From Spirometra erinaceieuropaei (Eukaryota > Platyhelminthes > Cestoda > Diphyllobothriidea > Diphyllobothriidae): a stretch of DNA of 64,000 bases. How positions within the stretch are numbered: the first letter of the stretch is position 1; each line of letters starts with the position of its first letter. Positions 22,096 to 34,640 of this stretch are shown here, in pieces. Made by a program: the position numbers and the translations under genes. The stretch spans positions 738,682 to 802,681 of the forward strand of contig CACRXP010000168.1 of assembly GCA_902702965.1 (NCBI GenBank), given 5' to 3'. The notes beneath the pieces are model-generated. The model did not search any database, had not been told where the DNA came from, and was given only the letters and a program-made list of their open reading frames with translations.

Positions 22096-25000
22096 ACTTG
22101 TAGTTCAATAATTCCTCTTACTTCGTTTTTATTTGCATGAAATGTGTTATGTATGCGAAACAGAAGGTTAGTTTGAAATGGAATGTGTACTGGATTCGAG
22201 AAACAGCACACGTGAGAAGGCTTGTCGAGACGACACCTACGTCGTACGGAATCGTATTATTTAATGTGGGTGTCAACCACCACCAAAACCATATGGCCTT
22301 GGAATGGCCCAAAATAATCGGCGTGCACCCCTTCCACGGCGAGTCAGTCAGGGCCTAAGGCTTCAGAGGAAACTTCGGTAAGGTCTTCTGTATTATCTGG
22401 CACACGTGACATGCTTTCACCACGTTTTCTATATCTGCGTCAATTTTGGGCCACAAAACATAACTGCGGGCGAGAGCTTTCATTCTAACTGTACCAGGAT
22501 GAGCATTATGCAGGTCTCTGAGGACGGCCCGTCGGCCTTGTGGTGGCACAACTACAGGATTGCCCCATAGTATGCAACCGTCTTGTGGACTTAACTGGTT
22601 ATGATGGCTGAAGAATGGTTGAAAATTAGAGGAGATGGACGACGGCCAGCCAGATTGTATGGCTCTTTTTACTCGACTTAGGAGAGGGTCTCTCGATGTC
22701 CACTGTCGATTTTGTTAACAGGTTACAGATACCTTGACTAGGTTCTGCAACAGATTCCCGAATTCAAAAACAGGTGCTCCGTTAATGCCATCGTCCACAA
22801 TAGGAAGCCTACTCAAGGCGTCAGCCACTACGCTTGCACTACCTGTGACGTATTACATTGCATACGTGTAAGCAGACAGAGTGAGTACCCATCGTTGTAT
22901 TCTCGGCGAGGACATTTGTTGTATCCCTCGTTTTTCTCCCAGCAAACCTAAGAGGGTTTGTAATCAGTGTTAATCCCAAAGGGTCGGCCAAAAAGATACA
23001 GGTGGAAGCGATGTAGGCCAAACATTATTGCTAAGGCCTCTTTATCTAATTGCGAGTAGTTGGTTTCCGCCTGTGACATGGTTCTTGATGCAAAAGCGAC
23101 CGGCATCTCCGCACCAGAAGGCACTCAGGGCGTGGGAACCGCACCTACGCCGTACGGAGATGCATAACATTTCAGTATGATAGGCTTCTCGGGGTCATAA
23201 TGAACTAGGACAGATGAGGAGGTAAGAGCCGCCTTTGCCTGTTCAAAAGCACTTTTTTCAACCTCCGGCCGGTTCCAGCAACGATTTTTTTAAAGTGGTC
23301 AATAAAGAGGCTTTGGAATTGTAACCGATTGATTCATAAAGCAAATCAAGTGGGTGACCAACCCCCCCAAATGAAGGCCAGTTTTATCCACCCTGAAGTG
23401 CAGGTATTCCACCTGGTTGGCAAGACAAGTACACTTATCTTTTCCGAGTTTAAAATCTGCGTCTTTTAAACGTCCTAAGACGATGGTTGAAATCTATGGA
23501 TGACTATGTTCAGATGGGCTGGTGCCAATATATCGTTAGGATATGCGCAAACGTGAGGTACAGTAAATGGGCTAACTCATGAAGTGTCAACCGAAATTCC
23601 GAAATGCGTCTTCGTTTCGAAAAGATTAATTACGCAGGTTTGTAAAACCAATTATCATGAGGCATAATTCTACAATTTTTCAGTTTTCGTGAGATGACGG
23701 CTTTCGAACGAACTTCTTTCTCATTGACTTTCGAAGTCTTTTAGAATTCGATTGCATTTCATGGAAAGCATGCACATAAACATTCATTTTTTGCTCATTC
23801 ATTAAGAGGTTACGTCTTCTTTCAATTATATAATAAAAGTAAAGGTCTTATTCGGTTTTGAATTTTTTTCTAATTCCTGAATAATTTTGAAACCCGACAT
23901 GCCGTTAAATTTGCATTCAGGGCTTCCAAACAACAAGCTGCATATGTTCCGCGTACTGAGAACCAAGCATTTCTCTGCAGTAGTAAGAGGAGATCATATG
24001 GAATTCATAAAATGTAGCAATGGATGTGAATCATATTGTTAACTTTATAAGTCAAATTGGTAAATGCAGAGACAGGACGTCTTATAAACGGCTATTTCAC
24101 AGTATTAAAAATCTCAAAAGTACAAACTTAAAAACCGAATTATATCCTTCCTTCGAGTATAAACTTGGAAGAAGACGTACTTTTCTACCGAATGAGCAAA
24201 AGAATGAATATTGTTATGCATGTTTCCCATAAGGTAGAGCTGAATTTCCATGAGCATTGAAAATCAATGAGAAAAGTGCATGCCACTATATTAGTCGTAT
24301 TAAACAGAGTGTAGTTTTGCCTTCAGCTGGAAAGAAGTCCGTTCGAAAGCAAGCGTCCTGAGGTAACTGAAATATTATGGAATTGTGCTGACTGATGATA
24401 AATTTTACAACCCTATTTAATTAGTCTTTTCGAACCGAAAACGCATTTCGCAATTTCGGTTGACATTTCATGTGTCAGCCCGCCTACTATATGTACTTCA
24501 CGAGGTTATCAACCAAGCATTGAAATAATCCGGGAGCAGAACTTTCACCAAATGGTAGCCTTTTGTATCAAAACAAATCCCGATGCGTATTGATGGTGGT
24601 GGCGACTTGGTTGTAAGCATGCTTCAGGTCCAAATTTGCAAAATGATGAGAAGGATGCGTACGGATCCTCGATGCCCGGGGGAGGATAAGAGTTCAGTTC
24701 AGTTGCTGAGTTGATTGTCAGCTTGTAGTCGCCAAAGATACAAACAGAACCATCCGATTTAAGAACAGGAACTATTGGGGCTGCCCATTCCGAATATTGC
24801 ACGGGCTCGATAATGTCCGCTTTCTGTAGACGATCCAGCTCTTCTTCGATCTTCGGCGCAACTGCATAGGGAGTTGTACGAGCTTTGAAGAACCGGGGCA
24901 GGAAATGTGACTGAAACTGGAACCTAACAGGCGGACTGCGGTAGTGAGTAATAGAACCATTACGAAATAGTTCCTTATGATTTGCCAAATTGGGATTTAA

Positions 25001-25930
25001 AGCCCGACGTACACCAATCTGATATACATAGTGTAACACAGAAGGCACACATTTAATCCAATTCCGTCCGAGGGGATTTGGTTGCTGGCTTCCCTTCACC
25101 ACGTTAACCACCCAGTAATGAGGGCCATTCTCATGCTTAACTTCGGCCGTAAAGACTCCTCAAACCTCCACGTTCTGTCTGGTGTAATTACGGAATGCCG
25201 AGCTAGCCGGTAGGAGGGAGGGTAATTTCTGAAGAAAGGCCCCATTGATGAGAGTAACAGCTGAGCCAGTGTTAATTTCAAACTTCACGGGACGGCAATC
25301 AACTGGACGTGTGATTGTGTAGAACGATTACAATGACGCGTTGGCCGAAAAAACCCGGAGTATCGTCTCGCCATCCCCAGCGGGATTAGGGTAGGTCACA
25401 TAAGTGTTAGTGTTCGTCCATCTTTTGAAGAAATACTTTCGTTCGATGTTGCCGATTTTCTTGCAAAACTGGCATACCGTCTTCTGCTGTCTACAGTCTG
25501 ACCACCAGATATCATCCTGACCACATCGGCGGCAGGAGAGTAGTTGTTTTGCGGGAGCTGGTTGTCGTTGTTTTGGTGAACACCCTGCAGTGTTGACCTG
25601 GGACACAGCCACTTCAGCGTCCAAGGATGATATCACTCCATTGGTTGACTGCTTCAGCTGTTAAAGGTTTGCCATATGCGCTCCTGTTGACTGGCGATAT
25701 CACAGGCTTTCTCCATGACAAATCCTTCTTCTCTGATAAGAGATTTTCCTGAGCTTTTTCATCGCGCAGACCAACGATCGACTGCTGAACGAGCATTGTA
25801 TGCTCGAAATTGTCTGCCTTGATCTCTTTACACCCACAATCAGATTCGTAAAAAAATCACTGACACGTTGATTAGATTCTTGACGCATTTGACAAAACCC
25901 ATAGCGACTAAGGAAGACGTTGTCTTTTCC
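22095..25930 (-). mobile_element. Ty3/Gypsy gag-pol, decayed, split by a MITE
   Basis: Read on the minus strand from 25,930. Gag end: RQESNQRVSDFFTNLIV (about 25,885-25,835), then a damaged zinc-knuckle region (CRRCGQ, CQFCKKIGNIERKY, about 25,530-25,430). Protease: NTGSAVTLING (about 25,275-25,245), where the first Asp of the active-site DTG has become Asn. RT start: KIEEELDRLQKADIIEPV (about 24,870-24,815), then APIVPVLKSDGS. The MITE at 23,561-24,489 interrupts RT just before the catalytic box, which reads CAYPNDIL (about 23,545) instead of YxDD. RNase H: PVAFASRTMSQAETNYSQLD (about 23,105-23,045) and LFGRPFGINTDYKPLRF. Integrase: LHNAHPGTVRMKALARSYV...CHVCQ zinc-binding part (22,520-22,395) and HADYFGPFQGHMVLVVVD of the core (about 22,330-22,275). 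No LTRs found. Inactive. Confidence 0.88.
23561..24489. mobile_element. palindromic MITE, subfamily A, inserted in Gypsy RT
   Basis: Left end TA then CAGTAAATGGGCTAACTC; right end GTGTCAGCCCGCCTACTA then TA. The terminal 60 bases pair (AAGTGTCAACCGAAATTCCG with the reverse complement near 24,440-24,470). Length is 929 bases. It interrupts the host Gypsy reading just upstream of its catalytic YxDD position, so it is younger than that element. Confidence 0.85.
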
Positions 25931-26164
25931 TCCCCTACGCTACAAAACGGACGTTTTTATCACAATTCACCTGATACGGTCCACCATACAGAATAGGACT
26001 GTCCTTACTTTGGACAATAAAGTTGACCAAGTAAGGAAAAGGTGCCTGAATCCATATCTTAAAACAAACGCTTCTTTTTTAGAATAAGATAACTGAGAAA
26101 GATAGGAAAGACACAGATTGGCAAAACTGAGATATCCGGGTTTCTGATTTGAGGAAAAAGATGA
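25931..26164. other. no recognised feature
   Basis: Sequence upstream (5') of the minus-strand Gypsy gag. It might be the untranslated leader; no primer-binding site was identified. Confidence 0.3.
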
Positions 26165-26312
26165 ATTCATTGGTGTGACCATTTCTGGACTATTAGTCGT
26201 CACTAGTCAGCCATACCCAACCCCTGCGTCTTAAACATGTGTTCTGTTGATTAGGGGGTCCAAAGGCCTAACCATTAAACCGTAGACTCGTCGTCCTGTC
26301 AGTTGCCAGCGG
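26165..26312 (-). mobile_element. tRNA-derived SINE fragment, minus strand
   Basis: GACCATTTCTGGACTATTAG, TCAGCCATACCCAACCCC and the reverse head (GTCCAAAGGCCTAACCATT, then CGTCGTCCTGTCAGTTG). Same family as at 19.2 kb but more diverged. Confidence 0.65.
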
Positions 26313-26435
26313 GTATATCAAATATAGTAGAAAATGCTCATCGATCGTACCACGGGACGACGGCTTGATTTAGAGCCCCACAGACAGTCGTACAGCGGCT
26401 ATTCATATATGCCGAAAAAAATTGTTGCCGACAGC

Positions 26436-26745
26436 CCTCATGGCCATGTCTGGCGTCCTTGTCCGAGGCCTCGTTGCGTCAAGGTCATTCACCGTCGCAG
26501 CGAACGCTACCAGACGTGCTGACCTACAACCACTGGACCAACCATCGTCTCACTATCAGGCATGACTGGTGGCAGTCAACACTAGTTCTGGCTTTGCCAG
26601 CGGGCACTTCCGCCTGAGAGGGGAACTTTGGGGTTCTGTATGCAATAAAGCCCTCATTATGGTGACTTCTGTCTTTTCCTAAAACGCGGGCTTTGGCCTG
26701 ATTGTAGCACTCTGAGTACACACTGGCTACTTACCCACCACAAAT
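26436..26745. repeat. dispersed repeat family C, copy 1
   Basis: From GCCATGTCTGGCGTCCTTGT to CTCTGAGTACACACTGGCTA. The same order of blocks recurs at 27,785-28,220. It lies on the 5' side of the minus-strand Gypsy element, so it could be LTR-related, but no element boundary proves this. Confidence 0.6.
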
Positions 26746-26910
26746 TATCCCCACCTGGCCTGTCTCAGAGATCATCAATTGTAACCTCCATTCCTGTGGT
26801 TAAAATAATCTTCCATGACTTTGTGTTTACGCCGTTAACATAAAATACTATGACAAATATGCTTGTTTGTTGGAGCTTCGTTAGCTGGAATCCTCGAGCG
26901 TTTTAGTAAA

Positions 26911-27614
26911 CAGTAAGTGGGCTAACTCATGAAATGTCAACCGAAATTCCGAACTGCGTTTTCGTTTCGAAATGAAAAAGATTAATTAAGTAGAGTTTTA
27001 CAAATAATCAGTATGCAGTAAAATTTTATAATCGATCATGTCTCTGCATTTACCAATGTGGCTTGTAAATTTAACAATATAGATTAAATCCAATGCTACA
27101 TTTTATGAACCCCATATGGTCTCCTCTTAATACCGTAGAGAAATATATGGTTTTCCGTACACGGAAAATACACGACTTGTAGTTTGGAAACCCTAAATGC
27201 AAGTGTGACGGCAGAGCGGGTTCAAAATTATTTGGGAATTAGAAAAGTTTTTGAAAATCGATTAATACCCTACCTTCAAGTATAAAATTGGAAGAAGACG
27301 TAATTTTCTACAGAATGAACAGAAGAATGAATATGCTTATTCATTTTTTCCATGAAATATAATAGGACTTTTAGGGACACCGAGATTCAGTGTGAAAAAT
27401 GCATGCTACATATGTAGTTATTTTTTTACGGAGTATGGTTTTTAGATGCAACCGAAAAGATCTTTGTTCGAAAGCCGGCGTCCTATGGTAATTGAATTGT
27501 TATAGAATTATGCTGCAGGCTGACTAGTTTTCCAACCCTGCTTAATTAATCTTCTCGAAACGAGAACGCATTTTGGAATTTCGGTTGACATTTCATGAGT
27601 TAGCCCACCTACTG
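26911..27614. mobile_element. palindromic MITE, subfamily A
   Basis: Left end CAGTAAGTGGGCTAACTC then ATGAAATGTCAACCGAAAT; right end GAGTTAGCCCACCTACTG followed by TA. At 704 bases it is shorter than other copies because part of the left arm is deleted after about 27,040. Right-arm sequence closely follows the copy at 13.9-14.7 kb (GTGTGACGGCAGAGCGGG is in both). No transposase encoded. Confidence 0.85.
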
Positions 27615-27784
27615 TATATGTTGTCTATCGGTGATTGGCAAAGCCATTGTAAGAATCGCTGAACGCCTGGACTCGGGAATTGGAATCCCCGCCAATGGAG
27701 GTGGCCCGGAACCACATTTCAGGGGCATTCCCACTCCCGCTGGAATGTCGAAACCACAACTGGGTACCATGAACCTGTTGCCGA

Positions 27785-28220
27785 CATGGTCACGTCTGGC
27801 GTCCTTGTTTAAGGCCCCGTTGCTTCAAGGTCATTCACCTTCGCAGCGAGCGCTTCCAGATGCGCTGACCTACAACCAATGAACCAACTTCAACTGGGAC
27901 GCAAGTGCGTCCACAGAGTCGTAGCTGCCCATGAGCCCATTGAACGCATCATCTCCCCCCGAGACTACGAGACACACCACACCTCCCGCAACTACAGTGT
28001 CCACCAATTGAACACCACTTGAGCGTGTTCTAAACAAACATATAAATGCACCTGCCACCGCCATCTCAATAACTCTCAAGCGTGGCTGGATGCAATAAGG
28101 ACTAGCCGTGGCTTTGCTGCCGCCTGAGCGGACGACTCATTCTGGTGACTTCTGTATTTCGCCACAGCCCCGGATATGGCCTGAGAATTGTAGCGCTCTG
28201 AGTACACTCTGTTCGCTTAA
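27785..28220. repeat. dispersed repeat family C, copy 2
   Basis: Matches 26,436-26,745 block by block (GTCTGGCGTCCTTGT, TCAAGGTCATTCACC, TTCTGGTGACTTCTGT, CTCTGAGTACAC). It carries about 180 extra bases at roughly 27,890-28,085 absent from copy 1. Same orientation as copy 1. Confidence 0.6.
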
Positions 28221-28249
28221 GGCGTTGTAAGGTGGCCGATAATGACAAC

Positions 28250-28425
28250 GTAGACTGCAATCACCATTTCTGGCTCACTAGCGGTCGTCGACAGAACCAT
28301 TGTGCCAGTGTGATGCAGATGTGAGCTCTCGCTATGTAACTGCCAGTGAGGTTTTATACCAACCCCCCGGGACGTGATGGGACGAGTAGGCTCCGTGACG
28401 CGGTCGGTGACCCCCCACTATCATA
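28250..28425 (-). mobile_element. degenerate SINE remnant
   Basis: CACCATTTCTGGCTCACTAG at about 28,261, and GGGACGAGTAGGCTCCGTGA then CGGTCGGTGACCCCCC at about 28,380-28,418, are weak matches to the SINE body and its foldback-type flank. The middle is replaced by unrelated sequence. Confidence 0.5.
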
Positions 28426-28516
28426 ATTCGCCACTCAAAAAACCAGAAACATTGGTCAGCACATCTGTTGATTTGGCTAGAGTGGAAAGCAGAAGTTTGG
28501 AGTGAAGACCCATATA

Positions 28517-29500
28517 CAGTGAGTGACCGATCTCATGAAATGTTGGCCGAAATTCTTAAATGCGGTTTCGATTGGGAAGAAGTACTTAGGAAGGGTTGTA
28601 ATATTGATTATCCTGCGGCCTAATATAATATTTCGGGCTCGTCAAGATGTCCGCTTTTTAATGCACTTTTTTCGGCCTCCCGTGGAAACCGTACACGCTA
28701 AAAATGAACATTTAAGTAACAAATGTTTTTCACATCGATTTGCGATGGCCTTGTAAATTTAAACATGTTTTATAGAAAACATAACCAAAATATACCTTCT
28801 TTTTCTAATTCGATAGAACATCACGTAGACTTCACATCTAATATACGAAGAAAGGATATTTTCCGGTTCAAAAAAGTTCCTCATTAGGAGGTTTTTTAAG
28901 ACCGCGCAATGTCCATTCATACAGCATCGCACCTGTCCGTTTACCTATGCTTTTCGTAAAATGTGCAACATAGTCCGCATCCAGTACTACATTTTGCGAA
29001 CTGTCTATGGTATCTTCTTAAAGCATAGATGAATATTTGATTTTGTTGCGCTTAAGCATGCACCATGTAGACTGAAATCGCTAAAAGATGATGCAACGAC
29101 TAATCGAGCTCAAAATTATTCGGAAATTAGGATACTTTTTTTAAAACCAAATATACAATTTCTTCGGGCATAAGATGTAAATACAATGTGGTTTTCTACC
29201 AAACAAGAAAAATAAAGCATATTTTTGTGCATTTTGTCTATGAAATATATTTAAATTTACAAAACTATCGTAAATCAGCGTGAAAAATGCATGTTATTTA
29301 AGTAATCATTGTTGCCGAGTGCTGTGTCTACGGGAAGTCGAAAAGATATGCATTAAAAAGCTGACATCTTGGCGAATACGAAATATTATAGCACCATACC
29401 GCACGATAATTAGTATTACAACCCTTCCTATGTACTCCTTCCCACTCGAAACCGCATTTCAGAATTTCGGCCAACATTTCATGAGAACGGTCACTCCCTG
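28517..29500. mobile_element. palindromic MITE, subfamily B
   Basis: TA then CAGTGAGTGACCGATCTC at the left; ACGGTCACTCCCTG then TA at the right. The arms pair over more than 100 terminal bases (ATGAAATGTTGGCCGAAATT against its reverse complement near 29,460-29,482). Length is 984 bases. The loop around 28,940-29,080 is shared with the 41 kb copy (CCGCATCCAGTACTACATTT type). Target site TA fits Tc1/mariner insertion. Confidence 0.85.
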
Positions 29501-29654
29501 TACACTTAGAGTTGAAGTGGTGGTTTGAAATTTGGAATGAAATTCTATAGGCTCAGTCCAAAGGCTTTCGTGAATAATGATGCCGAAATTAATCAGTTTC
29601 AGCAGTAATGTACGCAAACTGTCAACTGACACATATTGCATGATTCACCGTGGT

Positions 29655-29945
29655 AAAGGGCGCTCATCGGTCGTTCTTACGGAACTCAGTCGTCCCGTTT
29701 TGTCTTACCGGCCATCTCTCCAGCCCAACCAGCAGCCGCACAGCAACTCATGATAAAGGCAGAATGTCATTACCGACAAAGACAAGGGAGACAGAAGTGG
29801 CCATTTCTGGCTCATTAGTCGTCGTCAACCAGTCCTACCCAACCCCGAAGTGTGGAATACCTGGTTTTCGATCCCTCTAACTGATAATTAGAAGTTTAAC
29901 GCCTCTGACCACTGCACCACGGGCCCGTTATCATGTCGGTTTCGA
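29655..29945 (-). mobile_element. tRNA-derived SINE, minus strand, with foldback-type 5' module
   Basis: GGGCGCTCATCGGTCGTTCT opens the copy. ACCGACAAAGACAAGGGAGA, GGCCATTTCTGGCTCATTAG and the reversed tRNA-like head (CACTGCACCACGGGCCCG) follow. This is one of the longest SINE copies in the window. Confidence 0.75.
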
Positions 29946-29974
29946 TCAGGAATGTGCAATGGTACAGGAGCGCT

Positions 29975-30088
29975 CACCGATCGAGCCCCAGGTGTTCCAC
30001 ACTTGGGGGTTGGCTACGACTGGCTGACGATGACTAACAAGCTAGAAATGACCATTCCGGTCTTCCTTGTTCTTGTCGGTAATTACTC
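29975..30088 (+). mobile_element. partial tRNA-derived SINE, plus strand
   Basis: GAGCCCCAGGTGTTCCACAC at about 29,983, then GACTGGCTGACGATGACTAA and CCTTGTTCTTGTCGGTAAT. It is head-to-head with the minus-strand copy at 29.65-29.95 kb. The 5' half of the tRNA-like head is missing. Confidence 0.7.
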
Positions 30089-31640
30089 ACCATACTGACA
30101 GCACAGGCACTAGTTAAAAGTCCGGACATGTGTTCCGACCGTATTCTGTCGTCGCATGACTGATAGCGAGAGGTTCGGCTTATCATTGTGCCTTCTGACG
30201 AATACTTCAGTTTTGAAATTTCAACTTTCTACCCTCGCCACGAGTGCTGGCAAGCAGGACTTCATAGTCCTCCAAGTCATACCAATGAAAGGGATTTGCT
30301 AGTACGCATTAAAAAAAATTATTCGTCATTTAGCATCTCACATATCACTCAAGTGCGAAGAAAATTAAGGGGTATCTTTTATTCATTTAAGCTACTCACT
30401 CGGATGAGTGATGAGGATCTTGCGAGCGATTGATAAAGTTCATGTCGACCGTTTGTGTTTTTTTACTGTAGATTAGCTCACGGCCATAACCAGTACCGTG
30501 ACCCCTCAATCGTGAGGGCTGCGTGTCAAACCCCCCGCGAAAAGTAAAAATCCGCGAAGTAAAACCATATGTTTTCACGATTATTCCCATATACCTTAAG
30601 CCCTCATAAACTCTACCCTTCATATTATATTAACTATTAGGTTAAATTCATTGAAATCAACTGAGTAAACCAATTAAGGAAACGTGTACCAAAAAGGTCC
30701 ATCATCCACAGCATTTCGTGAACAGGCAAAATATCGTGACACGTATATGCTTACATAAACGGTCTGCGATAAATGGCAGTCCAGAAAGTCGATGTACGAT
30801 ATTGCGGAGTAGTACTGTTAATACATTTTACCAAGCAAATTTTTGCTCAAATCGAGCCAAAGTCAACTAGGCGGCTGAAGGTAGGCAAATATCTCGGGAT
30901 AGGTAGATCAAAAAAGTACGCCAAAGTTGTTGGATTGTTTAGAAGTGTTCAAAAATTTGTGTAGGTTCGAAACCACCAAACAACAACTTTTTATCCCATA
31001 ATATCCTAGACCGAGACAGGATTCTTCACGCGGGCGCCTAATCCGAAATCCGCCGGCAAATTGTGAGACCAAATGGCGCGAAACGTGAAGTTGGAGGAGT
31101 CCACCGTTGTTAACCAACTAACTTCCAGCTGCGCAGAGAGGGTAATTACATTGAAAATACCAATACTGCCTGGGGACACGGATTAATAAACATCAATTCG
31201 CGTTAAAACGAGCAGTACAGTAAAATTAAGTGTGAATTAGTTTGGTACCTCGGCACAGTACTCTCCCCTCCCCCTTCGAGGGCGGAATGCGGCGTAAAAC
31301 GGAACCGGAGGAGATGCATAGGTTTAAGTGAAGAAGAAGGGTGCTCTAGCACCGGAATATCTTGTCTATTCTTCTGAGCTTTCAAACTCGTTCAGGAGTT
31401 CATCGTCAGAGATAGTAGCAGCACCAGAGCAAGCGAAAGTTATAGGGTCTGTAAGCCAATCATCGACCGGCGGCGCAAGACTGGAGGTGATTGAGCAGGG
31501 TTCTGTATGCCAACGTCATATCGATAAGTCGATTGACTGAGTTTTCATCCGCGACCCAGGCTTCAATCAATTCTCGACCTGTTTTGTTTCCGGCATAGGC
31601 GAATTACACATGGAACTCGAACCTTCGTCATCAAGCATAA
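30089..31640. other. unassigned DNA, downstream side of a Gypsy element
   Basis: No recognised gene. About 30,534-30,563 holds two short CCGCGAA-type direct units (CCCGCGAAAAGTAAAAATCC, GCGAAGTAAAA). 31,200-31,640 may be the 3' untranslated part or LTR of the Gypsy copy at 31.65-34.64 kb; no LTR boundary could be fixed. Confidence 0.35.
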
Positions 31641-31649
31641 GTCTAGAAG

Positions 31650-34640
31650 AAATAGGCAACTAATTGATCAGGGAAATGAACGTGACGACACTGTGACTGA
31701 TATAAAGAGAAGATACAGATGAAGAGGGTGGAGGAAAATGCGGTTTTAGTTGAATGCTGTGGACATGTAGGAAGAGGAAATATGCGGGACGGTTGGATAA
31801 AGAGTGGGGGAAAGAGAAATGACGGGAGTAGGGAGGGTATAGGGGCACGGAGCAGTGGAGGTGGAGGAACAGAGGGTAGAGGGTCAGCGCATTTTTTTCT
31901 CGTGGCCGGTCCGGCGACATCTCCGCAACAACAGCCTTGACCCGGCAGATGGTGGCCACGTTCTCCTCGCCACTGTGAAGAATCCAGCAAGTCTTGGTGT
32001 TGCATGGGATTGCACGGACGGTCCTTCTTATGGTGATTTCAACAGTTTGAGCGCACAGTCACATCGAACGAACACATGAGTGAATTTCTTCAAATTCTTT
32101 TTGACATTAGACTCGGTGTAAAGCAAGCGCATAAATTGCCGCAGACGGTGCCCAAAATTGTCAGAGACCTCGTCGTCACCACGAAAGGCTGGGGCGATCA
32201 TCTCGTCTGGCAGTCGGAGAGTAGTGCCGAAAGCCAAATCAGCTGCGCTACAGTCCAGATCCGAGCTGCGCGGATGTCGAGGAGTGCAAGAGGAAGGTTG
32301 TCTGATCAGTTTCCTGAGTCTTCTGCGCACTCATGGCGGTCTTTAGTTGACGGTGGAGGCACTCAACCATACCGTTGTCAGCTGAGTGGTAGGCTGTCAT
32401 CCGAATACGCGTGTAGCCAAGGAAACTGAGTAGCGTGTGGAAGAGTGGAGACTCAAACTAGGCACCAGGACCCGTCGTAACCATGGATGGGACGACGAAC
32501 ATGGCGACCCGATGACTGACGAAGGGCTTCGCGATGGTTTAGCCTGTTCATTCGGCAAAGAAATGTCTTCAGCCCAGTGGGTTTACCGACCAACGCAGAA
32601 AAGAGGGCGAGTATAGCAATTGGATGGAGGCAAGGCGTCTACGACATCCAGATGCACATAGCTGAACAGTGTATCGGGGCTGTGGAAAGTGCCTGCTGGT
32701 GGCTTATTATGACATTGCACCTTGTTGCGCTGGCAATTCAGGCGCGAACGTGCCCAAACTTTGACGCCCTTGTTCATGTAAGGCCAGACAAACCTTTCCA
32801 CGAGGATGTTTTGTGATCCTAGGGTGGTTCATGGAGAGTTTGGAAGACAGCTAGACGCATCGAGGCGGGCACAAAAGTTTGTTGACAAGGAGTCGAGACG
32901 TCAACCGGTGCCAGTGGTCAAAAGGACGTCTGTGAGTTGAAGACCACCAGCGGTCTCGTCGCCAGGACAACCAGTACGTCGTTCCTTAGCCACTATGGCA
33001 CGAAGATCGATCCCGAGAGGGAAGGTCTGGACAGGGTGTCAGCCGATCCATTCATTGGGACATAATTATGACGGATGCCTGTTGTGAATTGGGAAATTTA
33101 GTCCGGATGAGCGATCTTTCTCGGGTTGTATCTGCCTGAATGTGCTTTTATAGTAAATGCAGATGGCTTATGGTCCGTGAAAATGTTGAAGTCACGACAT
33201 TCAAGGAAATGTCGAAATCGTTTCGAAGCCAGGTAAATGGCGAGAAGTCCACGGCCGAAGGTACTTTATCACGTCTCAGCAAGCGACAGCTTCTTAGAGA
33301 AGAAAGCCAACGGTCGTGTGAAATCTGTTAGGTTTTATTGGAGGACGGCTCCTACGGCAACGGTTGAAGCATCAACTATGAGGGACAGCGAGACTTCGGG
33401 AGAAGGAAGTGTGAGCAAGGAGGGGTCAGCAAAGGAGGTCTTAATTCTCTCAAAAGCAATCAATGCGTCACTAGTAAGTTGAAGGGGCGATCTGGACCAG
33501 AAAGCACGTTGGTGAGTGGCAGCATTAGGTCGGCACAGCTCGATAAGAACCGGCGGTAAAAGTTGACCACGCCGAAAAAACGTTGGAGATGGCGTTTAGG
33601 AGTTGGGAGATGATAATCACGAATGGCTCTGACCTTTGTGGGGAAGAGTACAAATCTTCGGAGTCAACACGTTGGCCAAGAAATGTAATTGAAGGCACAC
33701 CAAAATCATGCTTTGGTGGGTTGATGCTGACACCGTACTTGTCGATGCGGTCTAACACTTAAAGAGATATGCTCTTTGTGTTCGTCGGCATTCTGACTGC
33801 CCACCAAGAGGTAATCGATGTAGGCGACCACAAACGATAGGCCTTGACTAATGGACTCTGAAACTTCAGGGTGGCAATACGAATACCGAAGGGCATGCGG
33901 ATGAATTCGAAGAGGCCGACGTGAGTAATTATGGCGGTTTAGGAGATATCTTTTGAGAAGACCGGGATCTGATGAAAAGACCGCACCAGATCAATCTTCG
34001 AGAAAACCGCTTTACGAAAAAGGGCTCCGGCAAAGTCCTAAAGATGAGACACGAGGTATCGATCAGGAATGGTGGCTCTGTTGAGGGCACGACAGTCTCC
34101 ACAGGGTCTTCAGTCACCTGATGTCGCCTTGGGCGCCATATGCAGTGGGGGTGCCCAAGGGCTCTTGCACGGTCGAATTATGTCCTGTTGCAGCTAGTTT
34201 TAAAACTCCGCCTTCGCAGCCTGGAAACGCTCCGGTGCTAGTTGTCTTGGCCAAGCAAACCTGAGGTGCGAATATGGTGCACAACATCATGTCGGACCTC
34301 ACCACTGCGAAACTGGGGGTTGATTATGTCGGGGTATCTAAGAAGCAGTTCCCGAAAGGAGCTAGCAATATCTGTATCCAGGGCAGATAATTTGGCCGAT
34401 GAGGATGTGGAGATCTAGGCAACAGAAGATGGCTGGAACCCCTGCATCTCTATCATGCGATCCGCCATCTCATCCAACTCTGGGACCGTGAGATCTTGAG
34501 AACCGGACGTCAGGATTGTTTAAGCATCTGCAGCCAGAGGCTCTAGAAATATCTCCTTGACTAATTTATCGTCAACCTGCGTGTCTTGAAGAAGAGAACA
34601 CATTTGACGTAGAAGTTATGAGGGCTTCCGGTCACCCAGT
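31650..34640 (-). mobile_element. Ty3/Gypsy copy: gag remnant, RT, RNase H, integrase
   Basis: Minus strand from 34,640. A gag remnant (SLGDRKPSQLL type, 34,630-34,500) runs into LSALDTDIASSFRELLLRYP (about 34,390-34,330) and a DIINPQF...RHDVVHH segment before RT. RT: PFFVKRFSRRLIW region (about 34,030-33,960) and GVSINPPKHDFGVPSITFLG (about 33,735-33,680) with the following palm/connection. RNase H: LAFFSKKLSLAETRYSAFG (about 33,310-33,250) and FTDHKPSAFTIKAHSGRYN. Integrase: CLNCQRNKVQ-like segment and SYVHLDVVDALPPSNCYT (about 32,745-32,600), then DLDCSAADLAFGTTLRLPDE and FVRCDCALK (32,260-32,045). A Pro/Ser-rich tail ends at CRHVHFPDQLVAYFF (about 31,690-31,650), the usual end of pol in this group. 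Multiple frameshifts. Inactive. Confidence 0.85.

Noticed and set aside
31643..32005. 120-codon Pro/Ser-rich minus-strand frame as a separate gene
   Set aside because: It continues the integrase of the Gypsy copy and ends in the HFPD...VAYF pattern typical of the end of pol, so it belongs to that element.
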